Of a DNA stretch of 5,598 nt, positions 4,737 to 5,598 are shown one piece after another. The DNA is from an uncultured Bacilli bacterium (lineage in GTDB: Bacteria; Bacillota_I; Bacilli_A; RF39; UBA660): contig CANPXY010000074.1 in NCBI GenBank assembly GCA_947587115.1, positions 1 through 5,598 of the forward strand, read 5' to 3'. Below the pieces are notes generated by a model that was not told the origin of the DNA, did no database searches, and was given only the letters and a program-made list of their open reading frames with translations. Numbering within the stretch: position 1 is the first letter of the stretch; each line of letters begins with the position of its first letter. Made by a program: the position numbers and the translations under genes.

Positions 4737-5598
4737 GACTCCACAGTTGCCACGGGTAACGTCTCAGGTATTACTTCGGGAATTTATGGTGCAGTACCCA
4801 CGGGTACATCTCCTTTAGCCGATGGTTCTGCCGTTGGTAACGGCTATATGGCTGGTTACGATCCCGTACTGATTAAACTAGTTCGCCGTTCGATTCCGCA
4901 GTTGCTTGCTTTTGACGTTTGCGGTGTTCAACCGATGACGCAACCCACGGGTTTGATCTTCGCTATGAAGAGCCGTTACGGTAAGATGGACGGAACAGAA
5001 GCTCTTTATAATGAGGCTGATTCCTCTTATTCCTCTAAGGAAAAACCTGAAGGAGCAACAACGGCTTATCCCGCCGATGGCAAAAAACCCGATTCAAGAG
5101 GTTCTAATTGGGCGGACGCTCTGAAAGCCGAAACGGACGCCAACGGTTATCCGCAAATTGATCGTTACTTCTACTCTTCATCCGTAGGCACTAAGACAAT
5201 TGTCGGCGAATTGGACGATAAGTGGAATGAAATGGCAATGAGTATTGAAAGAACTAGTGTGACAGCTAAGACTCGGCAACTCAAAGCCCACTATACAATG
5301 GAATTGGCTCAAGACTTGAAGAGTGTTCACGGATTGGATGCCGCCAGTGAATTGTCCAATATATTGGCAACGGAAATTGTTTCCGAAATCAACCGTGAAA
5401 TCATCCGTGACATCTATTTGACAGCCCAATGGGGTTGTGCTGATACCAAGCAAAAAGGTATTTTCGATCTTGACTTGGATAGCGGTGGCAGATGGTCTGC
5501 GGAAAAATACAAGGGACTTCTCTATAGAATTGAAAGGGAGGCAAATGCGGTTGGGCACTTGACTCGTAGAGGGCGTGCCAATTTCATTCTCTGTTCTG
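4581..5598 (+). CDS. 23: T4 gp23-like major capsid protein, 3'-truncated
   Basis: The shell-forming HK97-fold capsid protein; 339 codons are visible and the frame is open at the window end (T4 gp23 has 521 residues). Recognisable blocks, against T4 gp23 as I remember it: N-terminal delta domain, with L-I-R-K-W-x2-V-L-E then I-A-N-A and L-L-E-N-Q; Y-D-P-V-L-I-K-L-V-R-R-S-I-P-Q-L at 93-108 followed by A-F-D-V-C-G-V-Q-P-M at 110-119; K-W-N-E-M at 214-218; A-K-x-R-Q-L-K-A-x-Y at 229-238 with E-L-A-Q-D-L then H-G-L-D-A; and L-A-T-E-I-x3-I-N-R-E at 262-273. Residues about 130-210 are the variable insertion region. L-M-E at 50-52 aligns with the T4 delta cleavage site (L-T-E/A after residue 65) but has Asp after it. 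The ATG is chosen because it begins the conserved delta domain; the leader is A/T-rich and lacks a Shine-Dalgarno sequence. It lies downstream of the scaffold and protease genes as in T4. Confidence 0.97.
   Translation, partial: MTDLIRKWSKVLESRQETPIANAYKKQVTAILLENQLQYRNERRDARDPLMEDSTVATGNVSGITSGIYGAVPTGTSPLADGSAVGNGYMAGYDPVLIKLVRRSIPQLLAFDVCGVQPMTQPTGLIFAMKSRYGKMDGTEALYNEADSSYSSKEKPEGATTAYPADGKKPDSRGSNWADALKAETDANGYPQIDRYFYSSSVGTKTIVGELDDKWNEMAMSIERTSVTAKTRQLKAHYTMELAQDLKSVHGLDAASELSNILATEIVSEINREIIRDIYLTAQWGCADTKQKGIFDLDLDSGGRWSAEKYKGLLYRIEREANAVGHLTRRGRANFILCS

Noticed and set aside
5178..5558. Antisense open frame (126 codons) inside the capsid gene
   Set aside because: The + strand here encodes well-conserved gp23 blocks; the antisense product has no recognisable features.
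2..5598. Introns, inteins, homing endonucleases or insertion sequences, common in T4-like nrdD and capsid genes
   Set aside because: All visible genes are uninterrupted in conserved regions, and no transposase or endonuclease motif or terminal inverted repeats were seen.

Overview
This window is most likely part of a T4-like myovirus genome (tailed phage, Caudoviricetes). It holds the conserved prohead assembly block, all on the + strand: a gp67-like core peptide, an unrecognised protein where T4 has gene 68, the prohead protease gp21, the scaffold gp22 and the major capsid protein gp23. The gp23 and gp21 assignments rest on family sequence motifs that can be read directly. gp22 and gp67 rest on gene order plus composition and weaker similarity. 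The host cannot be named. A class III (oxygen-sensitive) ribonucleotide reductase suggests replication in an anaerobic or facultative host.

Layout: the window opens inside nrdD, which is cut at its 5' end and finishes at 1165. A strong, probably bidirectional, terminator follows at 1181-1214. About 245 bases of AT-rich non-coding DNA then lead to the assembly block and contain a second terminator-like hairpin at 1385-1414. Next come the gp67-like peptide (1461-1625), the unknown 189-residue protein (1634-2203) and gp21 (2206-2865), which are 8 and 2 bases apart and look co-transcribed. An 80-base leader with a hairpin and a palindrome precedes gp22 (2946-4499). An 81-base leader of the same design precedes gp23 (4581 to the window end, cut at 339 residues).

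How the genes should work together, from T4 knowledge: gp22 with small core proteins forms the scaffold inside the prohead, gp23 assembles around it, and gp21 then cleaves the scaffold to small peptides and removes the N-terminal delta domain of gp23, making room for DNA. T4 gp21 cuts after Glu in (L/I)-x-E followed by A, G or S.

The most notable observation is in gp22. Its N-terminal half carries nine copies of a helix-like module (best copies G-K-L-L-T-L-D-Q-V-V-K-K-A-L-G-E), and most copies are bordered by L-E-E/G or L-K-E/G before and L-G-E/S after. I count 13 gp21-type sites in 225 residues, and 19 in the whole protein. The repeat array therefore reads as a built-in series of cleavage cassettes that would release many copies of a basic 16-residue peptide alternating with acidic linkers, some of which contain two cysteines. 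This is an inference from sequence and would need mass spectrometry of virions or proheads.
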